Assembly: GCA_030374805.1 (NCBI GenBank)
Contig: JARGSG010000084.1
Coordinates: 124,001-188,000 of the forward strand
Length of the DNA: 64,000 nucleotides
Reading direction: 5' to 3'
Source of the DNA: Gracilaria gracilis
Lineage: Eukaryota > Rhodophyta > Florideophyceae > Gracilariales > Gracilariaceae
Shown here piece after piece: positions 48,346 through 58,832 of the stretch (positions are counted from its first letter, which is position 1; each line of letters begins with the position of its first letter). The notes below the pieces were generated by a model that ran no database searches, was not told where the DNA came from, and saw nothing but the letters and a program-made list of their open reading frames with translations. The translations under genes were made by a program, and so were the position numbers.

Positions 48346-51300
48346 ATGATGCAATGTCGAGCACGAGCACAAGCACGCGCCGCCTCCGGCTCGCTAAACA
48401 GCCAAGTCGTGCAAAGTCTTTCCGCAAATCCACGCGCGCATCTTCGACGCCTTATATCCCCATTCATGTGGCCCAATTGTCAGACGGGCTTCGTCACGCC
48501 GTCCTTGTGGAGCTCCAGGTGGGCATCACAGACTTCTATCTCGTCTGCAGTTAAGTCCTCCCTAAGGAGCACTTCGTTCACCCAGTCAAATCGGTTCAGA
48601 GCGCGTGGTCTATTCTCCCCACCCGAACGCCTCGTTCCTTTCCGCTGCTGTGTATCATCAAATGGAGTACCGCCGTCGTCGTATACGTCAGCCCAGTCTG
48701 AACCCTCTGTAGGCTACGACTTCCGTTCTTTCGAACCGAAGTGGCAAGCGAGATGGACAGAGCGTGGAGATTTTTCGGTTCCAAATCCTCCAGAACTCGA
48801 TACATCTAAGCCCAAGTACTATGTACTTGACATGTTTCCATATCCTTCGGGTTCCGGGCTGCATGTCGGTCATCCAGAGGGTTATACAGCCACTGATATC
48901 CTGGCTCGCTTTAAGCGAAAACAAGGCTATAATGTTCTACACCCAATGGGTTGGGATGCGTTTGGACTACCAGCGGAGCAGTATGCACTTGCGACCGGAA
49001 CGCACCCGGCAATGACTACTGAGAAAAACATTACGCGATTTAGACAGCAGCTCCAGTCTCTTGGATTTAGCTATGACTGGGGTCGCGAGCTAAGCACCAC
49101 AGATCCAAAGTACTACAAATGGACACAGTGGATATTTTTGAAACTATGGGAGAAGGGTCTTGCATACCAAGACAACAAGCCGGTGAATTGGTGTCCAGCC
49201 TTGGGCACTGTACTTGCGAACGAAGAAGTTATTGACGGTTTGTCTGAAAGAGGAAATCACCCCGTGGAGCGACGGCAAATGAAACAATGGGTCCTGAAGA
49301 TCACTGAATATGCGGATCGTCTTCTCGAAGATTTGGATTTGCTTGATTGGCCAGAGAACGTGAAAGATATGCAGCGGAACTGGATTGGGAAAAGCACCGG
49401 AGCTGAACTTACTTTTCGTGCCGTGAATCCTGAGAACCCAGACATGAAGAAAGAAATATCAGTGTACACCACGAGGCCGGAAACAGTTTGCGGGGCGTCT
49501 TATGTAGTTGTTGCACCTGAGTGGGATGGTATCGATGATCTTATATCCAGCTCACAGCGAACACAAGTAGAAGGTTATGTCGAAAAAGCGAAGCGGAAAA
49601 GTGATCGGGAGCGAACAGGGGAAGGTCTTTCCAAAGAAAAGACCGGCGTTTGGACGGGATCTTTCGCGAAAAACCCTATCAATGGTGAAGATGTACCAGT
49701 ATGGGTCGGAGACTACGTCCTTGGAAGCTACGGCACAGGAGCCGTGATGGCTGTTCCTGCTCATGATGCACGGGATTACGAGTTTGCTAAAACGTTTTCA
49801 CTGCCTGTGAAACAAGTTATTGAAGGTGACATATCCAACGCGGCCTTCACGGGAGAAGGAAAAGTCATGAACTGGGGAGGAGCAGCTGGAATAGACCTTG
49901 ACGGAGTCACATCTTCTGAAGCCAAAGAGCGCCTCGTTCAGCATCTTGAGGACAACCAACTTGGGAAGAAGCGAGTGAATTACAAACTAAGAGACTGGCT
50001 ATTCTCGAGACAGCGCTATTGGGGTGAGCCTTTTCCAATAGTCTTTGTGGACGGGGAACCCCAAGGTGTTGACGAGTCTGAACTCCCTGTGGCACTTCCG
50101 GATGTCGATTCGTATACCCCGTCCGGTACAGGCGATTCGCCCTTGTCCGATGTTGAGGACTGGGTCAATACCGTTGACAAGAGCACGGGGGCTGCAGCCG
50201 TGCGAGAAACGAACACTATGCCCCAATGGGCTGGTTCTTGTTGGTACTACCTGCGCTTCATAGACCCTGATAATCCTGGCGCCCCCGTTGATCCCAATCT
50301 TGAACAGTACTGGATGCCGGTTGATCTGTACGTTGGTGGTGTTGAGCATGCCGTGTTACATCTCCTCTACGCTCGATTCTGGCACAAGGTTCTCTATGAT
50401 ATTGGCGTCGTATCCACCAAGGAACCATTTCAGCGACTTGTGAACCAAGGCATGATTCTAGGTGAGCTCGAACATACTGGGTACAAGACCGAAGCAGGTC
50501 AATGGGTTTCGGCAAAGTTTGTTGATACCGCTGGAAATGTTCATATCAAGACCGGTGACTGTCTCAAACCAGTGCAAGTAGCTGCCGACGATTTAGAGAA
50601 GAAAGGAGAGTTCATGGTTTTGAAGGAAAATCCCTCCATCCGAGTCCTATCTCGAGCTCATAAAATGTCGAAGAGCAGGGGAAACGTCGTTAATCCGGAT
50701 TCGATCATCAATGCATTTGGTGCAGATGCCCTAAGGTGTTATCTCATGTTCATGGGTCCACTTGAACAAGTAAAACCATGGGGAACAAAGGGTGTACAGG
50801 GAATGTCAAGGTTCTTAGCTCGAGCTTGGAGACTCTTGGTCGATCCAGAAACCAACAACCTCTGTGAAGCAATCAATGACAGAGAAGCAACAGCAGAGCA
50901 GCGTAAAATTTTGCATCAAACTATCAAGAAAGTTACGGAAGATACAGAAGGATTACGATTCAATACCGCCATTGCGGCAATGATGGAATTTGTCAACGCT
51001 GCCACAAAGTGGGAATCGAGGCCAAAGGAGATTGTGATACCCTTCATTTCCATGTTATCGGCGTATGCACCTCATATCTCAGAAGAAATGTGGGAGAAGA
51101 TTGGGGAAAACAGCGTTTTGTCTCATGCGGAGTGGCCACTATACAATGAAGAGTATGACATGGAGGAAAACAAGACTATCGTCGTTCAAGTGAACGGAAA
51201 AGTAAGAAGTCGAATCGAAGTACCATCTTCTGCGACAAAAGCGTTCATCCTGGGCGCTGCAATGGATGTCCAACAGGTACAAAAGCACCTTGAAGGGCTG

Positions 51301-51360
51301 ACCATAAGAAAACAAATTTACGTTCCTGACAAGCTAGTTAATCTTGTCGCCTCGAGGTAG
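48346..51360 (+). CDS. Organellar leucyl-tRNA synthetase (bacterial type)
   Basis: This class Ia synthetase charges tRNA-Leu in organelles. The 1004-residue product (ATG 48346) has about 120 N-terminal residues that are Ser/Arg-rich and poor in acids, a long presequence compatible with plastid, mitochondrial or dual targeting. The catalytic core shows Met-Phe-Pro-Tyr-Pro-Ser-Gly, the HIGH motif His173-Val-Gly-His, and Trp-Asp-Ala-Phe-Gly-Leu-Pro-Ala-Glu. The CP1 editing domain is inserted at about 350-560, with the Thr-rich Thr-Thr-Arg-Pro-Glu-Thr and [12 protein letters not shown] motifs that clear mischarged tRNA. KMSKS is at 773-777 (Lys-Met-Ser-Lys-Ser). The anticodon-binding helices and C-terminal domain are complete. 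Bacterial-type architecture (LeuRS with this editing order) separates it from the cytosolic enzyme. The first residues may be spurious if a downstream ATG is used. Confidence 0.95.
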   Translation: MMQCRARAQARAASGSLNSQVVQSLSANPRAHLRRLISPFMWPNCQTGFVTPSLWSSRWASQTSISSAVKSSLRSTSFTQSNRFRARGLFSPPERLVPFRCCVSSNGVPPSSYTSAQSEPSVGYDFRSFEPKWQARWTERGDFSVPNPPELDTSKPKYYVLDMFPYPSGSGLHVGHPEGYTATDILARFKRKQGYNVLHPMGWDAFGLPAEQYALATGTHPAMTTEKNITRFRQQLQSLGFSYDWGRELSTTDPKYYKWTQWIFLKLWEKGLAYQDNKPVNWCPALGTVLANEEVIDGLSERGNHPVERRQMKQWVLKITEYADRLLEDLDLLDWPENVKDMQRNWIGKSTGAELTFRAVNPENPDMKKEISVYTTRPETVCGASYVVVAPEWDGIDDLISSSQRTQVEGYVEKAKRKSDRERTGEGLSKEKTGVWTGSFAKNPINGEDVPVWVGDYVLGSYGTGAVMAVPAHDARDYEFAKTFSLPVKQVIEGDISNAAFTGEGKVMNWGGAAGIDLDGVTSSEAKERLVQHLEDNQLGKKRVNYKLRDWLFSRQRYWGEPFPIVFVDGEPQGVDESELPVALPDVDSYTPSGTGDSPLSDVEDWVNTVDKSTGAAAVRETNTMPQWAGSCWYYLRFIDPDNPGAPVDPNLEQYWMPVDLYVGGVEHAVLHLLYARFWHKVLYDIGVVSTKEPFQRLVNQGMILGELEHTGYKTEAGQWVSAKFVDTAGNVHIKTGDCLKPVQVAADDLEKKGEFMVLKENPSIRVLSRAHKMSKSRGNVVNPDSIINAFGADALRCYLMFMGPLEQVKPWGTKGVQGMSRFLARAWRLLVDPETNNLCEAINDREATAEQRKILHQTIKKVTEDTEGLRFNTAIAAMMEFVNAATKWESRPKEIVIPFISMLSAYAPHISEEMWEKIGENSVLSHAEWPLYNEEYDMEENKTIVVQVNGKVRSRIEVPSSATKAFILGAAMDVQQVQKHLEGLTIRKQIYVPDKLVNLVASR

Positions 51361-52021
51361 CATGGGGCGCCTACGCTAACACCAACAAGAGAGCAACTTT
51401 CGTACAGAAGGAGGATACTTTCGACTTTTGAATATACATAAAGAGGGAAACCAAAGTCGGATGCCTCATGAAGGACGTTTCGCCCATTTAAACGACATTC
51501 CTGTCGAATACAGGCTTTGAGTGCATTCACATCTTTAAGCGAAACTGCTTTGTTTTAACCCAGCTGCGGTAGCGACTCGTGCGGGACATAGCACTCTCAT
51601 ATGCGTTGCCATTAAGACTTCCTCGGCGGTGGTTGACATCAATTCTCTGCGAAAGCTGTCGGCATTGCGTTGTCATCCAGTCTTAATAGACTGCGCAAGC
51701 GTGTGGGGCACTGAGGAGACACGAAAGGCGTTAATAGGCACAATCGATTTCAACTTCAGCGCTTTGTAGCGGTATGAGCGATAATACCTTCGGCTTCCAG
51801 ACTTGAAACCCAAGAATGGCATCCGGGCGTCCTCGAGAAGAATTGGAGAACGCTTCTACCTCACACGCATCATGTGAAGAAGAACGGATAGAAGCTATTC
51901 AGTTTGATCATCTGGTGGTAGAAAGTAAATCTCTTCGTTCGAATGACGCAGGGCTACAGCTTGAGTGAAACTGATACTGCTGTAAGTTTGATGAGCATTT
52001 GACGTTGGTGCGCTTTCTCCT
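51361..52021. other. 3' intergenic region
   Basis: Convergent 3' flanks of LeuRS and PSF3; no gene, repeat or RNA gene is seen. Confidence 0.45.
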
Positions 52022-52681
52022 CTAACTTGTTCGCGGACGAGTTGATGGTGTTACCGGACTTCCGAGCTCTTCCCGTGGTCTCTTGCCAAGCACGTGGTCT
52101 CTTGCAGATATTCTATCGCTTCTCCTTTCCTTCCACCTTCTTGTGGCGATCGCCATGGCGTGCGCCTCCTGAAAAAGTTCACATTCAAGCCAATCAAGCC
52201 CTTTCATTGCCAGAGCCCCTTTGCTTCCCGAGAAGGCCGCAGAGTCGGCAGTTCCCCAACAGCGAGCTGCAAAAGCTCGGACGAGCGCACCTGGCAACGC
52301 CACATCAACAACCAGCTTAGCGAGGCGAACGCCGAGAGCGAAATAGGAACTGCATTTTGCGGACAGATCCACTGAACGTGCATCGGCGCGCAGCGCTTGT
52401 CTCGCTTGCTTCCCATAGCATCTTGGGAGTTCGAGCTTAACGAAGTTCCTTGTCAGAAGACCTTCAGCCAGCCAGAAAGGCAACGCTACTCGCATACCTT
52501 CCGGCATGTCCTTGTCAATATTGTGGTTGCTCTCCAGTTCTTCCGGCGCTCGATGGGAAGCGTTCCATTCCGAAACACCCATGGGGTCAAGGAAGCCGAT
52601 ATTATACCCTTGGTGACGGAAGGTTGTGAAGATGCGATGGTCACCTGCGAGAATGTCATCGATTGAAAAGTAGTCTTCCAT
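52022..52681 (-). CDS. PSF3: GINS complex subunit PSF3
   Basis: PSF3 (GINS3) is one of four GINS subunits of the CMG helicase, which tethers MCM2-7 and Cdc45 and is needed for replication initiation and elongation. The 219-residue product (ATG 52681) has the short N-terminal Tyr-Phe-Ser-Ile-Asp-Asp-Ile-Leu helix, a Leu-Pro-Phe-Trp-Leu-Ala-Glu-Gly-Leu motif near residue 70 (family Leu-Pro-x-Trp-Leu-Ala), a Leu-Glu-Leu-Pro-Arg-Cys-Tyr element, then Ala-Asp-x-x-x-Val-Asp-Leu and a helical C-terminal half ending in a Leu-Phe-Gln-Glu-Ala segment. Length is typical (about 200). A basic C-terminal extension is extra. Upstream, E2F-type motifs cluster at 52882-52982, fitting S-phase expression with MCM3, MCMBP and POLD3 elsewhere in the window. 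Confidence 0.85.
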   Translation of the reverse strand: MEDYFSIDDILAGDHRIFTTFRHQGYNIGFLDPMGVSEWNASHRAPEELESNHNIDKDMPEGMRVALPFWLAEGLLTRNFVKLELPRCYGKQARQALRADARSVDLSAKCSSYFALGVRLAKLVVDVALPGALVRAFAARCWGTADSAAFSGSKGALAMKGLDWLECELFQEAHAMAIATRRWKERRSDRISARDHVLGKRPREELGSPVTPSTRPRTS

Positions 52682-53120
52682 GGCGCGATACTAATCGATT
52701 CGGGAGAAGCACCGATATGTTGAAGACGTACTGCTTGTGTTCGACTATTCTACGAGCACAGTAAGCGGCGGAGGGGAGAGCGAAGGTGCGCGTCGGGAAG
52801 AGGCAGCGGAGAAGTGAGCAATGGGAGGAGAGGCAGCACCTAAATGGCACTTTGTGTTCTCGGATGCCAAAGCATTTCGTATGCGCCAAAACAGTTCTTT
52901 TCGGCGCGCCATTTCTGGCATTTAAAAATTTGGCGCGTCCGCCCCAGGGTCCCGGAAACGACAACTTCTGAATGGCGCCAAACGGAGTGCATCTTCAACT
53001 ACAGCCGTCCGCGTCATCGCAACCTGTGCGATGTTATGTAGACACACCTCTCAACGCGGCAACCTCCTTACCCTTGTAGATACCCCCCCCCCGTCATGCG
53101 CTTTGGGAATGTGAACCACA
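52682..53120 (-). promoter_or_regulatory. PSF3 promoter with E2F motif cluster
   Basis: TGCGCCAAAA (52882-52891), TTTTCGGCGCG (52898-52908), TTTGGCGCG (52929-52937) and TGGCGCCAAA (52973-52982) are four E2F-type sites within 100 bp, located 200-300 bp upstream of the PSF3 ATG. An A/T-rich TTTAAAAATTT lies at 52921-52931. No other gene is seen. Confidence 0.65.
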
Positions 53121-54041
53121 TCACACACCGGACTGTGGCCCATTTAGCTTCGCACTGATATTCTCCAACATTAGGTTCATCTTCGCTAGAATGTTGTTCG
53201 TGACAAGCATGCTCTCGCGGACTTCTCGTTTCACAATTTCATTGATATCTTCTTTAGACAAATGCGTTGCATGTTTATCACAACTTTTGGACATTTCCGC
53301 GGTGAGTGACTTGGCGATTGTGCCAATGTGTCTGCTCATCTGCCCGACGTAGTTGATCATCAGCTCCTCACTTGTCAATTTCACAGGGGCTCCGTGTGCC
53401 CCCTTCTTCCGTTTTCTCGCGCGTGTCACTAGCACTTCAGCATCTTCTATGTCTGAGTCAGGCTTTTCTGCATCGCCTCTGCTATCATGTTTGGGTTTCA
53501 AGCGGTGGTTCTGTTCGTCTTCTTCAGCGCCCTGCTCCATCATCATAGACGCATATTTGTTATGAATGACGCGCGCAATACCCTTCGCGCGACGAACAAT
53601 TTCCGGGCAAGCCGGATCACACGCTTTAATCTTTGTATTTGCCAACTTGTCGAACTTATTGCGCAATGAAATCTGCTCCCTATGTGGCCGTTCGTTCTCC
53701 AAAGCCCATTCAGAAAACCTAAGAGCAACAAATGCCCAATTGCCAGCTCCTGTCGGCTCCACCTCTTCGACTATACTGAGTAGCGCGCTTACATCTTCCG
53801 CCGAATAGTTGGGCGCACCAGCACGGGATTTTCTCTCTTTGTTATCCTTTGACTTTGGACTGATATCCTTGGATGGAAGAACGGGGTGAGCGTGTGCGGC
53901 GTCCGGGTACGTAAGGGGAATGAGAGTAAGTGGTGGGATGGGGCGGCACGCTATGGGGCGACATGTGCGCTGTGGAGGACTGGGTGCTTGTTCAGGGGGT
54001 TGGTTCGGGCTCTTGACGGTTGGGATATGAGGAGCATCCAT
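53121..54041 (-). CDS. Myb/SANT-like (DUF6818-type) protein
   Basis: The 306-residue product (ATG 54041) has a Pro-rich start (about 1-75), then a helical DNA-binding-like domain at about 78-165. It shows Asn-Tyr-Ser-Ala-Glu-Asp-Val-x-x-Leu-Leu-x-Ile-Val-Glu-Glu-Val, a Trp in helix two, Leu-Arg-Asn-Lys-Phe-Asp-Lys-Leu-Ala-Asn-Thr-Lys and Pro-Glu-Ile-Val-Arg-Arg-Ala-Lys. This pattern matches the trihelix/Myb-SANT-like DUF6818 domain, known from oomycetes, fungi and red algae and often lineage-expanded or transposon-related. An acidic linker with a bipartite basic signal (about 205-215) and a C-terminal coiled coil (about 225-300) follow, suggesting a dimeric nuclear factor. No transposase domain is present. 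The target DNA is unknown, and the family name is less certain than the fold. Confidence 0.65.
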   Translation of the reverse strand: MDAPHIPTVKSPNQPPEQAPSPPQRTCRPIACRPIPPLTLIPLTYPDAAHAHPVLPSKDISPKSKDNKERKSRAGAPNYSAEDVSALLSIVEEVEPTGAGNWAFVALRFSEWALENERPHREQISLRNKFDKLANTKIKACDPACPEIVRRAKGIARVIHNKYASMMMEQGAEEDEQNHRLKPKHDSRGDAEKPDSDIEDAEVLVTRARKRKKGAHGAPVKLTSEELMINYVGQMSRHIGTIAKSLTAEMSKSCDKHATHLSKEDINEIVKREVRESMLVTNNILAKMNLMLENISAKLNGPQSGV

Positions 54042-54680
54042 GGACCGCTACTATTCAGCAAGCGCGGGGCGGGCGTCGCGAGGCGGAATCAGTGGTGAAT
54101 GAAGTGCGGAAGTGGTCGGATGACGGTGGACTTGGAATGTGGCAAAGCTTTGTGGCGGTTTGACGATTTGGCTCGTGTGAGACGACGTTCTCGGGACGGT
54201 GATTCTGCAGCTGTCTGGCATTAAACAAATTTTGTGCTGGCTGCCCGACTGCACGTGTACAACGGTACACAAACGAAACCATTGCACATGCCTTATTTTT
54301 GGGGCAAGTTTTGGCAAACATCTTTTCTTTGTTTTCGCCAAAGCTTGGTTTTTGTTCACTGCCCAGTCGCGCTCGCAAGTTCCGGGAACGAGGTGCCGCA
54401 GCTTTTGCCATCTTGTTCACATTTCGCGTTCTTCTAGAACAGTTCAGCTTCGTATCCGCAATGGTGAAATGATTGGAATCTCACCAAAGCCGCACCGGCC
54501 TGTGCACCCTCTCTGGGGAATGAGCGCGTCTGTCGAAAAGGCTGCTCCTCGTCCACCTCACGCAAGAAAACCACGAAACACGTGGAGGTGTCCTCACCAG
54601 CCTGCCATTGGCGTGACCGCCGTTGTTTATTCTAATGTAATGCAATTGCATTAATTGATTCGCCCCGAAGTCGTTAAACT
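54042..54680. other. Non-coding stretch
   Basis: No gene is seen. The region holds the promoter of the Myb/SANT-like gene (minus strand) and the 3' flank of the oxygenase gene. Confidence 0.4.
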
Positions 54681-55631
54681 TTACTCTAACTCCAACAACT
54701 CCCGCCCGGCTCCGGTGCCACGCACCCAAATGTTGGTGAAGTTCTTCATTATCACGTCCTTCACGTGCACCTTTGAGCTGCAATCTTGTTCTGTGCCGAA
54801 CGGAACGAATGCGGATTGGATGTCGGGGTACACAAAAAACGGCATCGAAACCCTCGCTTTGTTGCCCGTGTGTTGCACCTTGTGAATAGTGCTCACGAAT
54901 TGTCCATTTGACCACAGCTGCAATGTGTCTCCGAGGTTCACCACCACCTCATGCTTCCTTCCTGGCACGTCGATCCACTTACCACCAGTGTGCACCTTCA
55001 AAGACCCCTCTTCACCGTTGCTGGTCTCATCTTGAAACAGCACTGTGAACATTCCACTGTCCGTGTGAGCACCAGCAGTGGCGTTGTGAGGGTAGTAGAT
55101 TACGCGTTGGATTAGAGTCATGTCACGAACATAATCGTCAAAGAAACCAGAGTTCTTGCCCAATGCAAGCGCAAGAGCGTGGCTTATCACCGGGACCAGA
55201 CTACTTAACACCACCTGCTGCAACTCAAGCAGTGAAGACGAGAATCTGGGTGCGTCCTCTTCTGTGGGCAAAACAGTGGGACCAGAAAATGGTACGCCAG
55301 GTGTGAGGGGCCGCTTCTCCACGCCCAAGTCAAAGAGTTCCTTTCCATTGTCGCGATCATCTTTGTTGAGCACCTCTTGTCGAGTGTATCCGCGACAGTT
55401 TGGAGGTGTAACAAGCTGTTTCTCATGCCCGTAGCGCTCCTTGACTTCGTACGGAAGTTCGAAGAAGCTTATAGAAGCGGACCGAGCGTTCTCAAGAACT
55501 GTGGCCGGAACAGGGTGGCTACTGATTGTGAAGAATCCAAACGACACACAGATGTGGCGGAGACGCTCTATTGTATCGGCTGTGGGATAGAGCAAATCAG
55601 AGAATTCAATTGAGGGTAGCTGTTCGACCAT
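54681..55631 (-). CDS. 2-oxoglutarate/Fe(II)-dependent dioxygenase (IPNS-like fold)
   Basis: The 316-residue enzyme belongs to the isopenicillin N synthase-like 2OG-Fe(II) dioxygenases (DOXC type), which hydroxylate or desaturate small molecules. It has an N-terminal DIOX-N-type domain (Pro-x-Ile-x-Phe-Ser-Asp-Leu start, then a Gly-Phe-Phe-Thr-Ile-Ser-x-His-Pro-Val-Pro segment) and a C-terminal double-stranded beta helix. The iron-binding facial triad is His189, Asp191 and His250, and the 2OG-binding Arg260-x-Ser262 follows. All are present, so activity is likely. ATG 55631 is chosen; an upstream in-frame TTG (55682) is not a start. Enzymes with this pattern act in hormone, alkaloid and flavonoid pathways in plants and in fungal secondary metabolism, but the substrate is unknown here. 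No transit peptide is obvious. Confidence 0.88.
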   Translation of the reverse strand: MVEQLPSIEFSDLLYPTADTIERLRHICVSFGFFTISSHPVPATVLENARSASISFFELPYEVKERYGHEKQLVTPPNCRGYTRQEVLNKDDRDNGKELFDLGVEKRPLTPGVPFSGPTVLPTEEDAPRFSSSLLELQQVVLSSLVPVISHALALALGKNSGFFDDYVRDMTLIQRVIYYPHNATAGAHTDSGMFTVLFQDETSNGEEGSLKVHTGGKWIDVPGRKHEVVVNLGDTLQLWSNGQFVSTIHKVQHTGNKARVSMPFFVYPDIQSAFVPFGTEQDCSSKVHVKDVIMKNFTNIWVRGTGAGRELLELE

Positions 55632-56376
55632 GTTGACTGTGCGATGGTCGCTGAGGCTGGTAGCAGCGCGATGGGCGGACAAGGCAAGTCCCCGGTGAAT
55701 TATCTAGGGCCGCTCGGACGTTTTTGTGAACGAGTTCCGCTCCCGCACAAATGGCGATCATCTCTCGAGGCGGTGGACACGTAAGATTCAGCAGAAGCGT
55801 GAGCAATTATCAGAATGTCATACGCATTTGCTGCCTGTGCATACACCACGGTAGGCACGCCGAAGTGTTTGATGGCATGACGCGCCGTCTGATGACTGCG
55901 CTCGTTGGTGGCGGAACACTTTATGAAGTCTGCAACTTGACGAGAGCCTCACTGCCATAGATGCAGTAAACTTCACTGTTTGGCACGAGACGGGAGTCGT
56001 CCCGCGAGCGCACGCTTTCGCCGTCGAGTGCCCAATCAGAGGCGCATAGCACGAGTTTGTCCCGATAACTCGTACAGTACACACATTCATGCACAACACA
56101 TTACCGTAGCTTGCTCGTGTTGTGGGGATGAACAACGGACAACGTTAACGTTACCCGTTCGTATAATACCAACGGTACAGCAGCTTTGCTGAGAGTCGTA
56201 CAGCGTTGTCTATGAAAACTATTTACGCAATTCAGCCCTTTCAAACATTGATGAACCAACGGTAAAAGCTACCGTTGGTAGGGTTACCTGTAGATATCTA
56301 GTCTAGATTCTAGCCACACACTGCAAACCCAGCTCAAGACCCATTTCACAGCATTCATTCCCACTAGTTCGCAGCT
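55632..56376. other. Intergenic region with TACCNNNGGTA copies
   Basis: TACCAACGGTA at 56167-56177 and an inverted pair ACCAACGGTA...TACCGTTGGT (56255-56279) lie here. The pair would form a 10-bp stem with a 5-nt loop. No gene is seen. Confidence 0.5.
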
Positions 56377-57093
56377 CTAATTGCCGGTAGTGTGGCCTGC
56401 CTTATCCTGTGCCTTCCTCAGCACCATGTACACTGCCTCAACCGGACCCAGGTACGCACAAACACTCTGCTCTATAACTGTACATCGCGTCTCGCCTATA
56501 ACCCCCAAGAACTGATCCTTGAGAGTGCTAAAGTGCTTTTGGCGGATAGAGATCACAGCGTAACCTCCCGCAGCCAGACAAACAAGAATATTTCCGAGCG
56601 CTTTGGGACCGCAATGGCCCTCCAGAAATACTCCAATTGACATACACAAATGCTGTGTGCCGGCTGCCACAGGCAGAGGGTAGTTCATATCTGCACAGTA
56701 GAGCTCACCATACACTTTTCTATGGGATGCTTTCTGTAGCATTTCTTCGCTGAAGTCCACCCCAGTCAGACGAAACGGTAGCTGAAACTCTTCCGCTACC
56801 TTCTTGAAAGGAACTGCACAGAGACCAGTCCCGCAACCCGCGTCCAGCATGTGAACCATGTCCAGCATTCTGAGACCACTGTCATTACGAATCACCCTGG
56901 ATAGCTTCTCGGCTGCAATATCAAACGCTACGTATTCAGAGCCTAAAACATCGACATCATAGCTTTTTGCCCACTGACGATACGCACCGACCTTCTGCTC
57001 CTTGGGGGCGGATGACATGGTGATTGTGTGAATTTCGGACATGCTCCAGGTGTGAGACGATTGGGAGGCGGTGTGAAGCTTCTGAGATGTCAT
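56377..57093 (-). CDS. METTL27/WBSCR27-like SAM methyltransferase
   Basis: The 238-residue product (first ATG 57093; later in-frame ATGs at 57042 and 57018 are possible) is a class I S-adenosylmethionine methyltransferase. It carries the family's Tyr-x-x-Trp-Ala-x-x-Tyr-Asp-x-Asp-Val entry motif, the SAM-binding Leu-Asp-Ala-Gly-Cys-Gly-Thr-Gly-Leu loop, a Gly-Val-Asp-Phe-Ser-Glu-Glu-Met-Leu acidic loop, and a Gly-Val-Phe-x-Glu-Gly-His strand with Gly-Gly-Tyr-Ala-Val-Ile. This order matches METTL27 (WBSCR27) and related bacterial enzymes. The substrate is unknown. Unlike some relatives it has a tail with no extra domain. The upstream frame to 57147 has only a TTG start. The frame is clean. Confidence 0.82.
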   Translation of the reverse strand: MTSQKLHTASQSSHTWSMSEIHTITMSSAPKEQKVGAYRQWAKSYDVDVLGSEYVAFDIAAEKLSRVIRNDSGLRMLDMVHMLDAGCGTGLCAVPFKKVAEEFQLPFRLTGVDFSEEMLQKASHRKVYGELYCADMNYPLPVAAGTQHLCMSIGVFLEGHCGPKALGNILVCLAAGGYAVISIRQKHFSTLKDQFLGVIGETRCTVIEQSVCAYLGPVEAVYMVLRKAQDKAGHTTGN

Positions 57094-58422
57094 TTCTGGT
57101 ATGAAAGCCAGTTGGATTGTGAGGAAGGTGTTGATTTGGGGGAGCAATGAATCTCCTGGGAAAGGAGCAGGGGGGTGAATGCTCTCTTTCTCTCTCTTTT
57201 GTTCTGGGACGAGAGGTGAATAGCACGTTTTGTATAAAATAATTGTTACTTGTATGAGATATTTCGTGTACTATATAACACGCATTGAAAGGCATTACAT
57301 GTGTGGTGCTTTTACTTGGTTTGCAATACTACGTGGAAAGTGGTCATGGTCACGGTGAGCACAGGTGTTGGGATGGATTTTGGCTCCGTTAATCCTTTAC
57401 GTCCATCCATTCATCCCCTAGTAAGAAATCCCCATCTACTATCTACACACGCAACTTGTGCGCATCTGTTGTCAAGCGGCCGATTGGCGTCTACGATCTC
57501 CGCCTGCTCATCCGTGAGGGCGAGAATGGCTGCGGCTCGACAGACATGAAGCGCGTCGATTGCGACGTTGTCACGAACCACTCCGACAATGGCTGCCAAT
57601 CTTTCGGCATTCTTTTTTCCCACTGGAGCGCATGCAAGCGCTTTTCTATGCCCATGCGTTCACACCACGCACCTACAACTGCCTCCGACCTGTCCCTGAG
57701 ATCACGAGCCTCCATCAGTACTACGTCCTTTCAGTGAGCCTTTGAACGAAAGTACCGCTCCCTTGTCATTCAGCAGTGGTCCTATCTGACACGGTAGTTC
57801 CTTAACAAAGAGGGCGTTTCTCACCGTACCGACTGAACACCGTTCTGGGCGCAGATAAAACGGATCTGAAAGGAAACAAACCATGAGCAACAAAGTTGGA
57901 TATGATTGTTGCTCCATCGCTTCTGCAGCATAGGAAAAGACGTACAGTAGATACCAAGTTCATTAGTCGGACGAGAGAGCACGTGAGCACAAATTGCGAA
58001 CAGGACAATTGAGCTTGCGCTGTGATGTATCCTACTGTATTTCATTTGATCAGATGCACTCAGGAGGCAGGACAAATGTCCATACATGGACGCAAATTGG
58101 AATGGGTTCCACGGTAGATACACACACGTATGTACGTGTAGACAGCGTTATCCTTATTGAACAAATCCGTCTGGACAGAACTGCCACCATGTCACCAGTG
58201 GTGAGTCTACTTGCGGCGTAGCATTTTGGCGTAGCCATTGGGTCCCCCCCGATAAGCGTCAACTGTGTGAGACTAGTAAGTTATTCATCAAGTCTTCAAG
58301 CTGCGTCGCAGCAACGCAGTCTAGGCCACAAAGAACAGATAGATTACACAATAAAGCCCCTCGTTCCATCGCTCACCTTCTTAACACTGTCAAATTTGGA
58401 ACATTTCCCTCCTCACCTCAAT
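57094..58422. other. Gene-free stretch before the MITE
   Basis: About 1.3 kb with only short overlapping frames; none has domain or length support. A TATATAA-like element lies near 57275. Nothing else is seen up to the target duplication at 58414-58422. Confidence 0.4.
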
Positions 58423-58750
58423 AAAAGACTTTGACCTCCCTACAATCTTCATCACGGCCAGGAGCCGTGGCCCCGAAATAGGCCACACAGCTGTACAACA
58501 ATATGCACCGGCGAACCCGCACACATGCCCGTGCTGGCGCGCGGTGCCGGGCTGGCGCGCGGTGCCAGGAACACATAAGCGCCGGCGCCGGCGTCGGCGC
58601 GCCGGCGCTCCCGTCTCATCTCAGCCCGCCCACAGCCCGCCCACAGCCCGCCCACAGCCCGCCCACAGCCCGCCCACATCCCTGTGTGGCCTATTTCGGG
58701 GCCACGGCTACTGGCCGTGACGAAGATTGTAGGGAGGTTAGAAGTCTTTT
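58423..58750. mobile_element. MULE-like MITE with 9-bp target duplication
   Basis: Two inverted arms, 58423-58490 and 58682-58750 (68-69 bp), match at nearly every position (one indel and a few mismatches), starting AAAAGACTT and ending AAGTCTTTT. They are flanked by identical direct repeats CACCTCAAT at 58414-58422 and 58751-58759. A 9-bp duplication with long terminal inverted repeats is typical of Mutator-like (MULE) elements. The 191-bp core is very GC-rich and contains five head-to-tail AGCCCGCCCAC units (11 bp) and a duplicated GCTGGCGCGCGGTGCC block. No transposase is encoded, so it is non-autonomous. The element lies 83 bp before the start of the dehydrogenase gene. Confidence 0.88.
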
Positions 58751-58832
58751 CACCTCAATGGCCTTGTGATCATGAACATCTACCTCCGAAGATACCAAAC
58801 AGGTTGTGGCAAAGCTACAGTACCTTCGGAAA

